A DNA stretch of 64,000 nucleotides from Longimicrobium sp. GTDB lineage: Bacteria > Gemmatimonadota > Gemmatimonadetes > Longimicrobiales > Longimicrobiaceae. Each line of letters starts with the position of its first letter. Positions within the stretch are counted from its first letter, which is position 1. Of this stretch, positions 36,703-46,062 are shown in pieces. Under the pieces are notes generated by a model, which was not told the origin of the DNA, searched no databases, and saw only the letters and a program-made list of their open reading frames with translations. Position numbers and translations under genes: made by a program. The stretch covers positions 178,571-242,570 of the forward strand of contig DASVQP010000019.1 in assembly GCA_036389135.1 (NCBI GenBank). The letters are read 5' to 3'.

Positions 36703-36906
36703 GCGAGTGAACTCGCGGCAACGACAGCACAAAGTCCGCCTTCGAGGACTCGGGGGCGAGATCCGCGCAGGTGGTCCGACTCTGGCGCGGCGGGAAGTCG
36801 CATATCGGTCGTAGGGGCGTGATTCATCACGCCCGCCCTCTCCCTACCTCGATGCCCGTGACGCGCGCACAAATCCCGTAGGGGCAGCCCCACGTGGCTG
36901 CCCGTG
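36703..36906. repeat. Composite GC-rich hairpin block A
   Basis: 36703-36756 (GCGAGTGAACTCGC, then AAAGTCCGCC...GGACTC) matches 61112-61164 closely. 36811-36840 has GTAGGGGCGTGATTCATCACGCCC, and 36876-36906 has GTAGGGGCAGCC...GGCTGCCCG, both recurring at 10.4, 45.0-45.9 and 54.2 kb. Lies between recF and ogt. Confidence 0.75.
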
Positions 36907-36972
36907 TTTCGTCACGCGCCGCAGGCCGCTTCCAGGAGCTCACGCATGCGGCAGCGCGTTCCCGTTCTTTCT

Positions 36973-37166
36973 GTCATCCTGAGCGGCGCGCTTCTCCGTC
37001 CTTACCTGTGCTCCGGAGCTTGGCACGGAGCGAAGGAACTACTGCGCGTCTCGAGGGGCTCGTCGGCACCGGCCGTCGTCTTGCCTCGCCGGCTAGATCC
37101 TTCGGTCGCCGCAGGAGTGCGGAGCGCACGGCGGATATGGGCGGGGCGGCTCTCTCGGGATGACAA
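36973..37166 (+). repeat. 195-bp dispersed repeat, copy 1
   Basis: Starts GTCATCCTGAGCG and ends CGGGATGACA, with an internal CTAGATCCTTCGGTCGCCG. It aligns end to end with the reverse complement of 41135-41328. No frame is kept. Sits between recF and ogt. Confidence 0.85.
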
Positions 37167-37181
37167 AGGTAAGGAACGGCT

Positions 37182-37751
37182 TCAGGGCGCATCGAACAGG
37201 TCGGGCGCGGCGGCTCGCTCAGGAGGACAGAGGAAGCGTTCGTGGTCGAGGAGCCAGCGCTTGATCGCGCTTCCAGGGCCATCGGGGCCGGCACCCATGA
37301 AGCCGCCGATGCCGCCTTTCGCGTCGAGCACGCGGTGGCAGGGGACGACGATGGGGATGGGGTTGCGGCGATTGGCCTGGCCAACCGCCTGCGAGCCGCG
37401 CGGCACCCCGATCGTCGCCGCTACGTCACGATACGAGCAGGTGCGGCCGAAGGGGATCGCGCGCAGGGCTTCCCACACGCGCTGCTGGAAGTCCGTACCC
37501 TCGGCCGCGAGCGGAAGGTCGAAGTCGCGGCGCGTGCCGGCGAAGTACTCGCGCAGCTGCCTCGCGGCCTCCCAGCCGAGCGCATCTTCGCGCGTGGGCT
37601 CCACGCGGGTGCCGGCCGGCGGATGCTTCCCCTGCTCCCAGAAGTGCACGGCGTGCACCGCCGTCCCATCGTGCTCCACCAGCAACGGCCCCACCGGCGA
37701 CGCCAGCAGCAGCCGGTGGAGCGTGGGCGGCGGCCGCACTCGCTTCATCAT
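37182..37751 (-). CDS. ogt: Methylated-DNA--protein-cysteine methyltransferase
   Basis: 189 residues from the ATG at 37751; an upstream GTG at 37772 would add seven residues, but its spacing to the ribosome site is poor. The C-terminal domain carries the suicide cysteine in PIVVPCHRVLDAKGG, preceded by the helix-turn-helix FGRTCSYRDVAATIGVPRGSQAVGQANRRNPIP that flips O6-alkylguanine out of DNA. The protein takes the alkyl group and is then inactive. It follows the enoyl-CoA hydratase gene by a few bases, likely the same transcript. No N-terminal Ada regulatory domain is present. Confidence 0.93.
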   Translation of the reverse strand: MMKRVRPPPTLHRLLLASPVGPLLVEHDGTAVHAVHFWEQGKHPPAGTRVEPTREDALGWEAARQLREYFAGTRRDFDLPLAAEGTDFQQRVWEALRAIPFGRTCSYRDVAATIGVPRGSQAVGQANRRNPIPIVVPCHRVLDAKGGIGGFMGAGPDGPGSAIKRWLLDHERFLCPPERAAAPDLFDAP

Positions 37752-37776
37752 CGCACTCACGCACTCACGCACTTCC

Positions 37777-38562
<786 letters not shown>

Positions 38563-38665
38563 GGGACGGATGCGGGTGCGTGGGTTGCGGGTGCCGGTGC
38601 GGCGCGCGACAAGCTAGCGGCGCCGGCAGCGGCGAACAACGGCCTCACACGGTGGCTCGTGACCC

Positions 38666-39970
38666 TCAGTTTTTCGTGCGCCGGCCGTACAGCGCCATCA
38701 GCGGCGTGACCGAGATGCCGTGGGCGACGGCGGAGACGGCCACGGTGGCGAGGACCAGCTCGGCGAGCGGGCGGCTCAGCTCTTCGGGGAGGCCGTGCTG
38801 CATGGCGAAGGTGAGGTAGTACACGGAGCCGATCCCGCGGATGCCGAACCACGCGATCATCCCGCGCTGCAGGCCGGTGCTGCGCGACCCCAGCAGCCCC
38901 GCGTACACCGAGAGCGGGCGGATGACGAGGAAGAGAAGGGGGATGAACCAGAGCGCGACGGCCGGAAGGAAGTGCCAGGAGATCATCCCGCCCAGCAGGA
39001 GGACGACGGTGAACTCGCCGATGCGCTCGAGCTGCTCGGTGAAGCCAAGGGCGGCCTGCGCCATGTAGGCGGGCGCCGTTTCCTTGTCGGTCGCCATCTC
39101 CTCCACATCGGTGGAGTGCGCGGCGGCGGCGACGTCTTCCGGGGGAGCTTCGCCGCCCGATTCGCGGCGCTCGATGCGGCGCAGGGCGAGCCCCGCCGCG
39201 AAGACGGCGAGGAAGCCGTAGCCGTGCACCAGGAGCGCCACCCCGTAGGCGAGCGCGATGAGGCCGAGCGCCAGGAAATCGTCCAGCCCCACCGCCTCGC
39301 GGTGCACCCTGCGCAGGTGGAGGACGAGCCGCCCGACCAGGGTGCCCAGAACGGCGCCCACCACGAGCCCGGAAGCGACCGCCCACACCAGGTCCACCGC
39401 GACCCAGCGCCAGCCCATCTCCCCCATCTCGTGCAGACCCAGGAGCCCCAGCCCGAGCATCACGAAGGGGAAGGCGCTTCCGTCGTTGAGGCCGGCCTCG
39501 CCGGTGAGGCCGAAGCGCAGGCGGTCGCGGTCGGCGGCGTGCGTCACCTGCACGTCGGAGGCGAGCACGGGGTCGGTGGGGGCGAGGATGGCGCCCAGCA
39601 GGACCGCCGCTCCCACGGGCAGCCCCATCGCGAACACCCCCAGCAGCGTCACCAGCCCCACCGTCATGGTCATGGAGAGGGTGGCGAGCCGCACGGGAAG
39701 GATCCAGCGGCCGTCGTGCAGCGGCGTGCGCAGCTTGAGCCCGGCCGCGAAAAGCGACACGAGCACCGCGATCTCGGTGACGCGCTCCCACACGGCCGAC
39801 TGCTCGTACACGTCGAGGCTCAAGAGCCCCGCGCCGTATGGCCCCAGCGCGAACCCCGCCGCCAGGTAGAGCATCGCGGTGGAGAGCGGCAGCCGCGCCA
39901 GCACCGATCGCGACAGCGCCATGGCGACCAGGAGGACGCCCACCACCAGAAACCAGATCGCCCCTTTCAT
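38666..39970 (-). CDS. CPA1-family cation:proton antiporter
   Basis: 434 residues, about 12 transmembrane helices (WFLVVGVLLVAMAL, LSTAMLYLAAGFALGPYGAG, AVLLGAILAPTDPVLASD, and others). Signature acidic segments LAPTDPVLASDVQV and LTGEAGLNDGSAFPFVML give the ion-binding DP and ND pairs of NhaP/CPA1 exchangers, which swap Na+ or K+ for H+ across the inner membrane. A polar loop (ESGGEAPPEDVAAAAHSTDVEE) splits the C-terminal half. No RCK or cyclic-nucleotide domain. The neighbour 176 nt upstream is the HOGA-like aldolase. Confidence 0.9.
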   Translation of the reverse strand: MKGAIWFLVVGVLLVAMALSRSVLARLPLSTAMLYLAAGFALGPYGAGLLSLDVYEQSAVWERVTEIAVLVSLFAAGLKLRTPLHDGRWILPVRLATLSMTMTVGLVTLLGVFAMGLPVGAAVLLGAILAPTDPVLASDVQVTHAADRDRLRFGLTGEAGLNDGSAFPFVMLGLGLLGLHEMGEMGWRWVAVDLVWAVASGLVVGAVLGTLVGRLVLHLRRVHREAVGLDDFLALGLIALAYGVALLVHGYGFLAVFAAGLALRRIERRESGGEAPPEDVAAAAHSTDVEEMATDKETAPAYMAQAALGFTEQLERIGEFTVVLLLGGMISWHFLPAVALWFIPLLFLVIRPLSVYAGLLGSRSTGLQRGMIAWFGIRGIGSVYYLTFAMQHGLPEELSRPLAELVLATVAVSAVAHGISVTPLMALYGRRTKN

Positions 39971-40040
39971 CCCCTTCGCGGCTTGGGAAGCAGAAACACG
40001 AGCCGGGCGGCGGAGGCACGAAACAGGCCCACGGGAAAAG

Positions 40041-40130
40041 CCTCACACAGAGAGCACAGAGTGGACAGCGAAGGCACAGAGAACCTCCTTCTGGTTCTTC
40101 TCGCCTTGCCCTCTGTGTCTCTGTGTGAGG
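40041..40130. repeat. TCACACAGAG hairpin element, copy 3
   Basis: Arms CCTCACACAGAG (from 40041) and CCCTCTGTGTCTCTGTGTGAGG (40109-40130), total 90 bp, ending 16 nt from the aldolase stop at 40147 (minus strand). Confidence 0.8.
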
Positions 40131-40146
40131 CTCGTTGTGCTTTCGA

Positions 40147-41058
40147 TCAGGAGAGCGCCGCCGCGCCCAGCCCCGCCGCCTGGAGCGCTTCGCGGACGCG
40201 CTCGCGGTCCTTGCTCTTCAGCGGCTTGAGCGGCGCGCGCAGGGGGCCGCCGCGCATCCCCAGCAGCTCCAGTGCGGCCTTCATCCCGGGGACGCCCAGC
40301 TCGGCGACGACTGCGCGATGGAGAGGCGCGAGTCGCTCCTGCAGGCGGCCCGCGTCGCCCAGGCGGCCCTCGGCGAATGCGCGCGCGAGCTCGGCGCACT
40401 CGGCGGGGGCGAGAAGGGCGACGGCCAGGATGCCGCCCACGGCGCCGATTTCCAGCGCGGCGTAGAGGATGGCGCCGCTGCCGGCCAGCACCTGGCAACG
40501 CTTGCCGCACGCCTCCACCAGCGCGCCCAGCGTGCGCAGGTCGCCGTGCGAGTCCTTGATCCCCACGATGTTGGGATGCTTGGCCAGCTCGCCCACCAGG
40601 CCGGCGGGGAGCTCGGCGCCGCTGAAGCGGGGCGGCACCTGGTACAGGATCACCGGCACCGGCGACCCCTCCGCCACGGCCAGATAGTGGTCGCGCAGCG
40701 CCTCGGGAGTGAGGAGCGGGCGGTAGTAGCCGGGCGGCTGCACGAGCACCGCGTCGGCACCCTCGGCGGCGACGGCGCGGGTCATCCGCAGGGTGGCGCG
40801 GGTGGACTCGGCGCCGGTGCCGGCCAGGAGGAGGCGCCCAGCATCGAGCACGCCGCGCACGCCGGCGGTGAGCCGCGCGCGCTCGTCCTCGTCCAGCAGC
40901 GGCCCCTCGCCCGTGGAGCCAAAGAGCACGACGCCCGAGAGCGGCGCCTCCATCCACGCGCGGACGTTGGCGCGCAGCGACACCAGGTCGGCGTCGCCCG
41001 TAACGGGGTCGAAGGGAGTCGTGGCGGGCGCGAACACGCCGCCGAGGTCCAGTTTCAT
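40147..41058 (-). CDS. DapA-superfamily aldolase, HOGA-like
   Basis: 303 residues in the N-acetylneuraminate lyase/DapA fold. The Schiff-base lysine is K168 in NIVGIKDSHG, the assisting tyrosine Y139 in ILYQVPP, and GSTGEG at 47-52 is the oxyanion site. Several stretches resemble 4-hydroxy-2-oxoglutarate aldolase more than DapA: GTGAESTRATL and the C-terminal GVPGMKAALELLGMRGGPLRAPL. HOGA releases pyruvate and glyoxylate in hydroxyproline breakdown. Genuine DapA usually lies beside lysine genes, absent here. Sub-family is inferred. Confidence 0.8.
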   Translation of the reverse strand: MKLDLGGVFAPATTPFDPVTGDADLVSLRANVRAWMEAPLSGVVLFGSTGEGPLLDEDERARLTAGVRGVLDAGRLLLAGTGAESTRATLRMTRAVAAEGADAVLVQPPGYYRPLLTPEALRDHYLAVAEGSPVPVILYQVPPRFSGAELPAGLVGELAKHPNIVGIKDSHGDLRTLGALVEACGKRCQVLAGSGAILYAALEIGAVGGILAVALLAPAECAELARAFAEGRLGDAGRLQERLAPLHRAVVAELGVPGMKAALELLGMRGGPLRAPLKPLKSKDRERVREALQAAGLGAAALS

Positions 41059-41134
41059 CGATCACATCCTCCTCTAAAACAGTAGCACCGGGGGCTGCAA
41101 ACATAGCGGCCCGGTTGTTCCCCCACACCCCCCT

Positions 41135-41328
41135 GTCATTCTGGGAGAGCCACCCACCCGGGAGCCGACGGGGCGCTCCGGACTCCCGCGGCGACCGAAG
41201 GATCTAGCCGGCGAGGCTAGCGGACAGCGGGTGACGACGAGCCTCTCGGCACGCGCAGTAGATCCTTCGCTTCGCGCCAGAGTGCGGAGGAACGCGCAGG
41301 CCCGCGAAGCGCGTCGCTCAGGATGACA
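41135..41328 (-). repeat. 195-bp dispersed repeat, copy 2
   Basis: Reverse complement of the copy at 36973-37166 along its whole length (GTCATCCTGAGCGACGCG..., CTAGATCCTTCGGTCGCCG). Lies between the aldolase and the M1 peptidase, in a 402-bp spacer. Confidence 0.85.
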
Positions 41329-41460
41329 AGAAGAAGGGATGTGGTGACACACGCCCCCACGCCGGTTCCTTGCGCCTAACCTCGCGTCCGCCGCCAGCGG
41401 TTCCCCGTTCCCCCTCCCCGCCGTACATTCCCCGGCGCACCACAACCCGGAGAACCGTAC

Positions 41461-43434
41461 GTGCACAAGACAGCCGCAATCGTTCTGCTCCTCGCCTCGG
41501 CGTGCGCGCCGGGCGGGCGCCGCGCCGCCGAGCCCGCGCCGCGCGACACCATCACCCGTCCCATCCTGCGCGCCGTGCCCACGACGCAGGGGTACCGGCG
41601 GGCGCTGCAGGCGGGGACGCGCACCGCGACGGGGCAGCCCGGCCCGCGCTACTGGCAGCAGGCGGTGTCGTACCGCATCGAGGCCGAGCTGGACCCGCGC
41701 AACGCCGAGCTGCGAGGCCGCGAGCGCATCGTGTACCGCAACCGCTCGCCCGAGGCGCTCACCTCGGTCGTCCTGAACCTGTACCAGAACATCTTCACCG
41801 AGACGGCGCGCCGGAACCGCACCATCGTCGCGGCCACCGGCGGGGTGACGCTGGGGCGCGTGGCGGTGGAAGGACGCGAGCTGCGCCCCGTCGCCACGGG
41901 GCAGATCGGCGTGGTGACGCCCGTGCGCACCCCGGCGGCCGGGTACGAGGTGGCGGGCACGCTGGCGCGGCTGACCCTTCCGCGCCCCGTTCCGACCGGC
42001 GACAGCACGGTGCTGGAGATCGAGTGGAGCCACCGCATCCCCCCGGCGGGGACGTTCCGCACGGCGTACGAGGACGCGCTCGGCGGGCGGGTGTTCAACG
42101 TGGCGCAGTGGTACCCGCAGGTCGCGACGTTCGACGACGTGGTCGGGTGGGACGCCACGCCGTACCTGGGCGACGGCGAGTTCTACCTGGAGTACGGCGA
42201 CTTCGACGTGTCCATCACCCTCCCGGCCGGGCACCTGGTGGGCGCCACCGGCGTCCTGCAGAACCCCGGCGAGGTGCTGACCCCCGAGGCCGCCGCACGC
42301 CTGGCCCGCGCCGCCGCCACGGACAGCATCGTGCGCGTGGTGACCGAGGCGGAGCGCGCCGCGGGACGCGCCACACGCACCGGCAACCGCCTCACCTGGC
42401 GCTTCCGTGCGGAGAACGTGCGCGACTTCGCCTTCGCCGCGTCGGACCGCTACGTGTGGGACGCCGCCCGCACGTCCGCGGCGGGGCGGACGGTGCTCGT
42501 CCACTCGCTCTACCGTGCCGGCGCGCCCCACTGGGACGAGGCGGCGCGCTTCGGGCAGCACTCGATCGGCTTCTTCAGCGACCGGCTGGTGCCGTACGCC
42601 TACCCGCAGGCCACCATCGCGGAGGGGCCGATCGGCGGGATGGAGTACCCGATGCTGGTCTTCATCCCGCGGGCCCGCGAGCGCGCCGACCTGTACAGCG
42701 TCATCGCGCACGAGCTGGCGCACGAGTGGTTCCCCATGATGGTGGGCTCGGACGAGGCGTCGTTCGCGTGGATGGACGAGGGGCTGACGACGTTCCACGA
42801 AGACGAGGCGCGCGAGGCGTTCTTCCCCGGCACCCGCGCGCACGACGAGACGCGCGACGCGTACCTGCGCGTGGCGGGGCGCGACAACGAGGTGCCCCTG
42901 ATGCGCCACACCGACCTCGTCTCGCCGTACGGCGCGCGGACGGTGGCGGCGTACAGCAAGCCGGGGACGATGCTGGTGGCGCTGCGCGGCGTCGTCGGCG
43001 CGGAGACCTTTGACCGCGTCATGCGCAGCTACGCCACGGAGTGGACGTTCAAGCACCCGTACCCGTGGGACTTCTTCAGCACATTCGAGCGCGTGGCCGG
43101 GCGCGATCTGGACTGGTTCTTCTATCCGTGGTGGTTCGAGACGGGGACGCTGGACTACGCCGTGGGCCCGGTGCGCGCCGTGGATGGCGGCGTGGAGGTG
43201 ACGATCACGGACCTGGGCGACATCCCGGCCCCGGTGCGCGTGACCGCCACCGGCGAGGGCGGAGCATCGGCCAGTGTGGACATCCCGCTGGAGAGCTGGA
43301 CGGGCGCGCGCACCCGCACCGCGACCTTTACCCTTCCGCTCGGCGGCGCGCCTATGCGCGTCGAGGTGGACCCGGCAGGCACCTTGCCGGACGTGAACCG
43401 CGCCAACAACGTGTGGCCCGCCGCGGCACCCTGA
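41461..43434 (+). CDS. M1-family zinc metallopeptidase lipoprotein
   Basis: 657 residues, GTG start at 41461 with GGAGAA upstream. Lipobox in LLLASAC. Catalytic residues: HELAH at 417-421, third ligand E440 in WMDEGLTT, and GGMEYP upstream as the aminopeptidase site. The N-terminal beta domain runs from about residue 65 (SYRIEAELDPRNAELRGRERIVYRN). The C-terminus has a CARDB-like strand set (TFTLPLGGAPMRVEVDPAGTLPDVNRANNVW). Should trim N-terminal residues from peptides in the periplasm or at the surface. Followed after 27 nt by the DUF4015 gene, same strand. Confidence 0.92.
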   Translation: MHKTAAIVLLLASACAPGGRRAAEPAPRDTITRPILRAVPTTQGYRRALQAGTRTATGQPGPRYWQQAVSYRIEAELDPRNAELRGRERIVYRNRSPEALTSVVLNLYQNIFTETARRNRTIVAATGGVTLGRVAVEGRELRPVATGQIGVVTPVRTPAAGYEVAGTLARLTLPRPVPTGDSTVLEIEWSHRIPPAGTFRTAYEDALGGRVFNVAQWYPQVATFDDVVGWDATPYLGDGEFYLEYGDFDVSITLPAGHLVGATGVLQNPGEVLTPEAAARLARAAATDSIVRVVTEAERAAGRATRTGNRLTWRFRAENVRDFAFAASDRYVWDAARTSAAGRTVLVHSLYRAGAPHWDEAARFGQHSIGFFSDRLVPYAYPQATIAEGPIGGMEYPMLVFIPRARERADLYSVIAHELAHEWFPMMVGSDEASFAWMDEGLTTFHEDEAREAFFPGTRAHDETRDAYLRVAGRDNEVPLMRHTDLVSPYGARTVAAYSKPGTMLVALRGVVGAETFDRVMRSYATEWTFKHPYPWDFFSTFERVAGRDLDWFFYPWWFETGTLDYAVGPVRAVDGGVEVTITDLGDIPAPVRVTATGEGGASASVDIPLESWTGARTRTATFTLPLGGAPMRVEVDPAGTLPDVNRANNVWPAAAP

Positions 43435-43461
43435 ACATCAACGGACGGAACCCCTCAACCG

Positions 43462-44919
43462 ATGCACACTTCGATGAAGACCAGGCTTACGCTCGCCCTC
43501 CTCTGCGCCCTTCCCCTGTGGGCCGCGTGCGGCGACAAGGCGGGCGGCGCGGCGGACAAGGGCACGGCCGCGGGCGGCGAGACCAAGGCGGCCACCGACA
43601 CCGGCCGCGCCGCCGCCGCGCCCGGTGACGACCGCAGTACGGTGGGGAACGAGGCGATCCGCGCCAAGGCCCCGGCCGTCATCCGCGGGCTCTACATCAA
43701 CGCGTACGCGGCCGGCTCGCGCACCCGGCTACCCAAGCTCCTCGCGATGGCGGATCAGACGGAGATCAACGCCTTCGTCATCGACGTCAAGGACGAGCTG
43801 GGGATCCGCTACCAGACGACGCTGGAGCTTCCCAAGCAGCTCGCGCAGCCCGGCGAAGTGGCGATCCGCAACCTTCCCGCGCTGATGGACACGCTGAAGG
43901 CGCACAAGATCTGGACGATCGCGCGCATCGTCGTCTTCAAGGACCCGATCCTCTCCAAGGCGAAGCCGGAGTGGTCCGTGCAGCGCCCGGGCGGCGGGCT
44001 GTGGGTGGACAAGGCGGGGAACACCTGGGTGAGCCCCTGGGAAGAGGCCGTGTGGGACTACAACCTGGACATCGCCGAAGAGGTGGCGCGCGCCGGCTTC
44101 AACGAGATCCAGTTCGACTACGTGCGCTTCGCGGAGCCGTACAGGAGCCTGCCGCCGCAGGTGCATCCCAGGGCTCGCGGCGCCCGCGCGGACGCCATCG
44201 CGGCGTTCCTCAACGAGGCCAAGCGCCGTCTGCATCCGCTGGGCGTCACCGTCACCGCGGACGTTTTCGGGCTGGTGCCCAACGAGGCGGGCGACGTGAA
44301 CATCGGCCAGCAGTGGGAGACGGTGGCGGCCACGGCGGACCACATCCTTCCCATGATGTACCCGTCGCACTACTTCCCCACGCACCTGCCGGGGGTGCGC
44401 CGGCCGGACCACATGCCGTACGAGACCCTCTTCAAGAGCGCGGGGATGGCGCGGCTGCGCAACGACCGGCTGCAGGAGGCGGGGGTGCGGCCCGCGCGGG
44501 TGATCCCCTGGCTGCAGGCGTTCTCGGCCACCTGGCTGGGGCGCAACCACCAGCCGTACGGGCCCGAGCAGCTGCGCCAGCAGAAGCAGGGGGTCTACGA
44601 CGTGGGCTTCGACGACTGGGTGCTCTGGAGCGCCGGCTCCAAGTACGAGGGGATCCTCGCCGGGCTGGAGCGCGGCGAGGCGCAGTCGCGCAGGAAGGCG
44701 CAGTACACCCCGCCCGCGGACGTGCTGCAGTGGGTGAACCGCTTCGAGCGCGAGGGTGTGCGCGCGGCCCGCGACAAGGCCGTGCAGCAGGCCCGCGGCG
44801 ACGTGACGGACCCGGCCGCCGCGCAGGCTGCCCGCACCGGCCGCCGGGAGCCGGCCACCCCGCCCGCCCAGTCCTCGCCGGGCCAGACCGCCCCCGCCGA
44901 GGCCGCGCCGAAGCCGTAA
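43462..44919 (+). CDS. DUF4015 putative glycoside hydrolase lipoprotein
   Basis: 485 residues with lipobox LWAAC. After a linker rich in Ala, Gly and Lys, residues 70-410 form a TIM-barrel of the DUF4015 type: AVIRGLYINAYAAGSRTRLPKLLAMADQT, NAFVIDVKDELG, FNEIQFDYVRFAEP, TVTADVFGLVP, ADHILPMMYPSHY and VIPWLQAFSATWLG. FDYVRF with an acidic residue before it is the usual catalytic strand. The C-terminal 70 residues are Ala/Pro-rich and disordered. It probably acts on an extracellular polysaccharide and is probably cotranscribed with the upstream M1 peptidase. No substrate is known. Confidence 0.85.
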   Translation: MHTSMKTRLTLALLCALPLWAACGDKAGGAADKGTAAGGETKAATDTGRAAAAPGDDRSTVGNEAIRAKAPAVIRGLYINAYAAGSRTRLPKLLAMADQTEINAFVIDVKDELGIRYQTTLELPKQLAQPGEVAIRNLPALMDTLKAHKIWTIARIVVFKDPILSKAKPEWSVQRPGGGLWVDKAGNTWVSPWEEAVWDYNLDIAEEVARAGFNEIQFDYVRFAEPYRSLPPQVHPRARGARADAIAAFLNEAKRRLHPLGVTVTADVFGLVPNEAGDVNIGQQWETVAATADHILPMMYPSHYFPTHLPGVRRPDHMPYETLFKSAGMARLRNDRLQEAGVRPARVIPWLQAFSATWLGRNHQPYGPEQLRQQKQGVYDVGFDDWVLWSAGSKYEGILAGLERGEAQSRRKAQYTPPADVLQWVNRFEREGVRAARDKAVQQARGDVTDPAAAQAARTGRREPATPPAQSSPGQTAPAEAAPKP

Positions 44920-44981
44920 GGGGGGCCCTCACGTTGCGGCGAGCGTCGAACCGGGCGGGTTCCCCCTCTCCCCGGCCCTCT

Positions 44982-45207
44982 CCCCCGCAAGCGGGGGAAA
45001 GGGTGCACTCCGCCCCTGCCACGGCGTTCGTGGTAGGGGCGCGATTTATCGCGCCCGCCCTTCGCCCTGCCTCGACTCTCGCCTTGCACCAAGATCCGGT
45101 AGGGGCAGACCTGCGTGTAACCTGCGTGTCTGCCCGCTCTTGCGCCCACCCGATCTCCCGCCCTTCACACCGCATCCTGGCAGGGGCAGCCCCGCGTGGC
45201 TGCCCGT
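44982..45207. repeat. Composite GC-rich hairpin block B
   Basis: Contains CCCCCGC/GCGGGGG (44982-44997), GTAGGGGCGCGATTTATCGCGCCC (45033-45057), GTAGGGGCAGAC...GTCTGCCC (45099-45135) and a further CAGGGGCAGCC...GGCTGCCC (45181-45204). Fills most of the 409-bp spacer before doxX. Confidence 0.75.
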
Positions 45208-45328
45208 GCCCTGCCCCCGCTCCGGCCCGTGAGGGCCGCGCGTGTCGATCCATCCCCCCCTCCTTCGTCGTACAGGTAGACCCGGGGCTGAACCCGGCCA
45301 ACCCAGACCCTGCCCGGAGATACGAACG

Positions 45329-45751
45329 ATGACATCCACGACGCTGGCGAGCGAGCGCACTCTGGCGGCGGGCACGCACACCCGAAAGGCTCCGGAAGTT
45401 CTGTTGTGGGGCGTGCAGCTGGTGCTCGCGCTGCTCTTCCTGTTCGCCGGCGTGATGAAGCTGATCACGCCGTTCGAGGTGCTGCAGGCGCAGTCGGCGA
45501 GCGTCTCCGTCCCGCTCCTGCGCTTCATCGGCGTCTGCGAGGTGCTGGGCGCGCTGGGCCTGGTGCTCCCCGGCCTCTTTCGCATCCGGCAGGTCCTGAC
45601 CCCGCTCGCCGCCGCCGGGCTCGCGATCATCATGGCCGGCGCGGTGGTCCTCACCGCCCTCGACAACGTCGCGATGGCGGCGATCCCGCTGGTGGTGGGG
45701 GTGCTCACGGCCTACGTCGCCCACGCCCGCTGGCGGCGGCTGCCGCGCTGA
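45329..45751 (+). CDS. DoxX-family membrane protein
   Basis: 140 residues from ATG 45329 with GGAG upstream. Four helices: VLLWGVQLVLALLFLFAGVMKL, VPLLRFIGVCEVLGALGLVLP, VLTPLAAAGLAIIMAGAVVL and VAMAAIPLVVGVLTAYVAHA. The F-AGxxKL in helix 1 and the GVCEVLGALGLVLP block are the DoxX signature. Such proteins are part of thiosulfate:quinone or redox complexes in some organisms, but most bacterial copies are of unknown role. It is flanked by repeat-rich spacers on both sides and has no operon partner. Confidence 0.85.
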   Translation: MTSTTLASERTLAAGTHTRKAPEVLLWGVQLVLALLFLFAGVMKLITPFEVLQAQSASVSVPLLRFIGVCEVLGALGLVLPGLFRIRQVLTPLAAAGLAIIMAGAVVLTALDNVAMAAIPLVVGVLTAYVAHARWRRLPR

Positions 45752-45800
45752 CACGCACAGGGTTACGCGGGGCAGCCGAGGAAAGAGCGGGGGCATGCGC

Positions 45801-45961
45801 GGGCGGACACGCAGGTCCGCCCCTACAAGGCCTGGATGCAGACGCGGGCGGCGGGGCGGGGGCAGGCACGGGCGGCCACGTGGGGCCGCCCCTACGGGAT
45901 CTGTGCGGCGGGCATGGGTCGACGTGCGGGCGGGGGTGGGCGCGATGAATCGCGCCCCTAC
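45801..45961. repeat. Composite GC-rich hairpin block C
   Basis: GGGCGGACAC...GTCCGCCCCTAC (45801-45826), GGGCGGCCACGTGGGGCCGCCC (45870-45891) and GGGCGCGATGAATCGCGCCC (45939-45958). Same motifs as blocks A, B and D; between doxX and the serine hydrolase. Confidence 0.75.
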
Positions 45962-45996
45962 GGGATCCGTGCAGCCCGGAGGGATACATGCAAGCC

Positions 45997-46028
45997 GCCC
46001 CTCCCCCAGGTAGTTATTGGGGGAGGGG
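45997..46028. terminator. Bidirectional hairpin between convergent genes
   Basis: Perfect 12-bp stem (45997-46008 with 46018-46029 approx.), 9-nt loop, between doxX (+) and the serine hydrolase (-). No U tract. Confidence 0.55.
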
Positions 46029-46062
46029 CCGCGAGGTGACGAGCGGGGGAGGGGGCCGGCCC

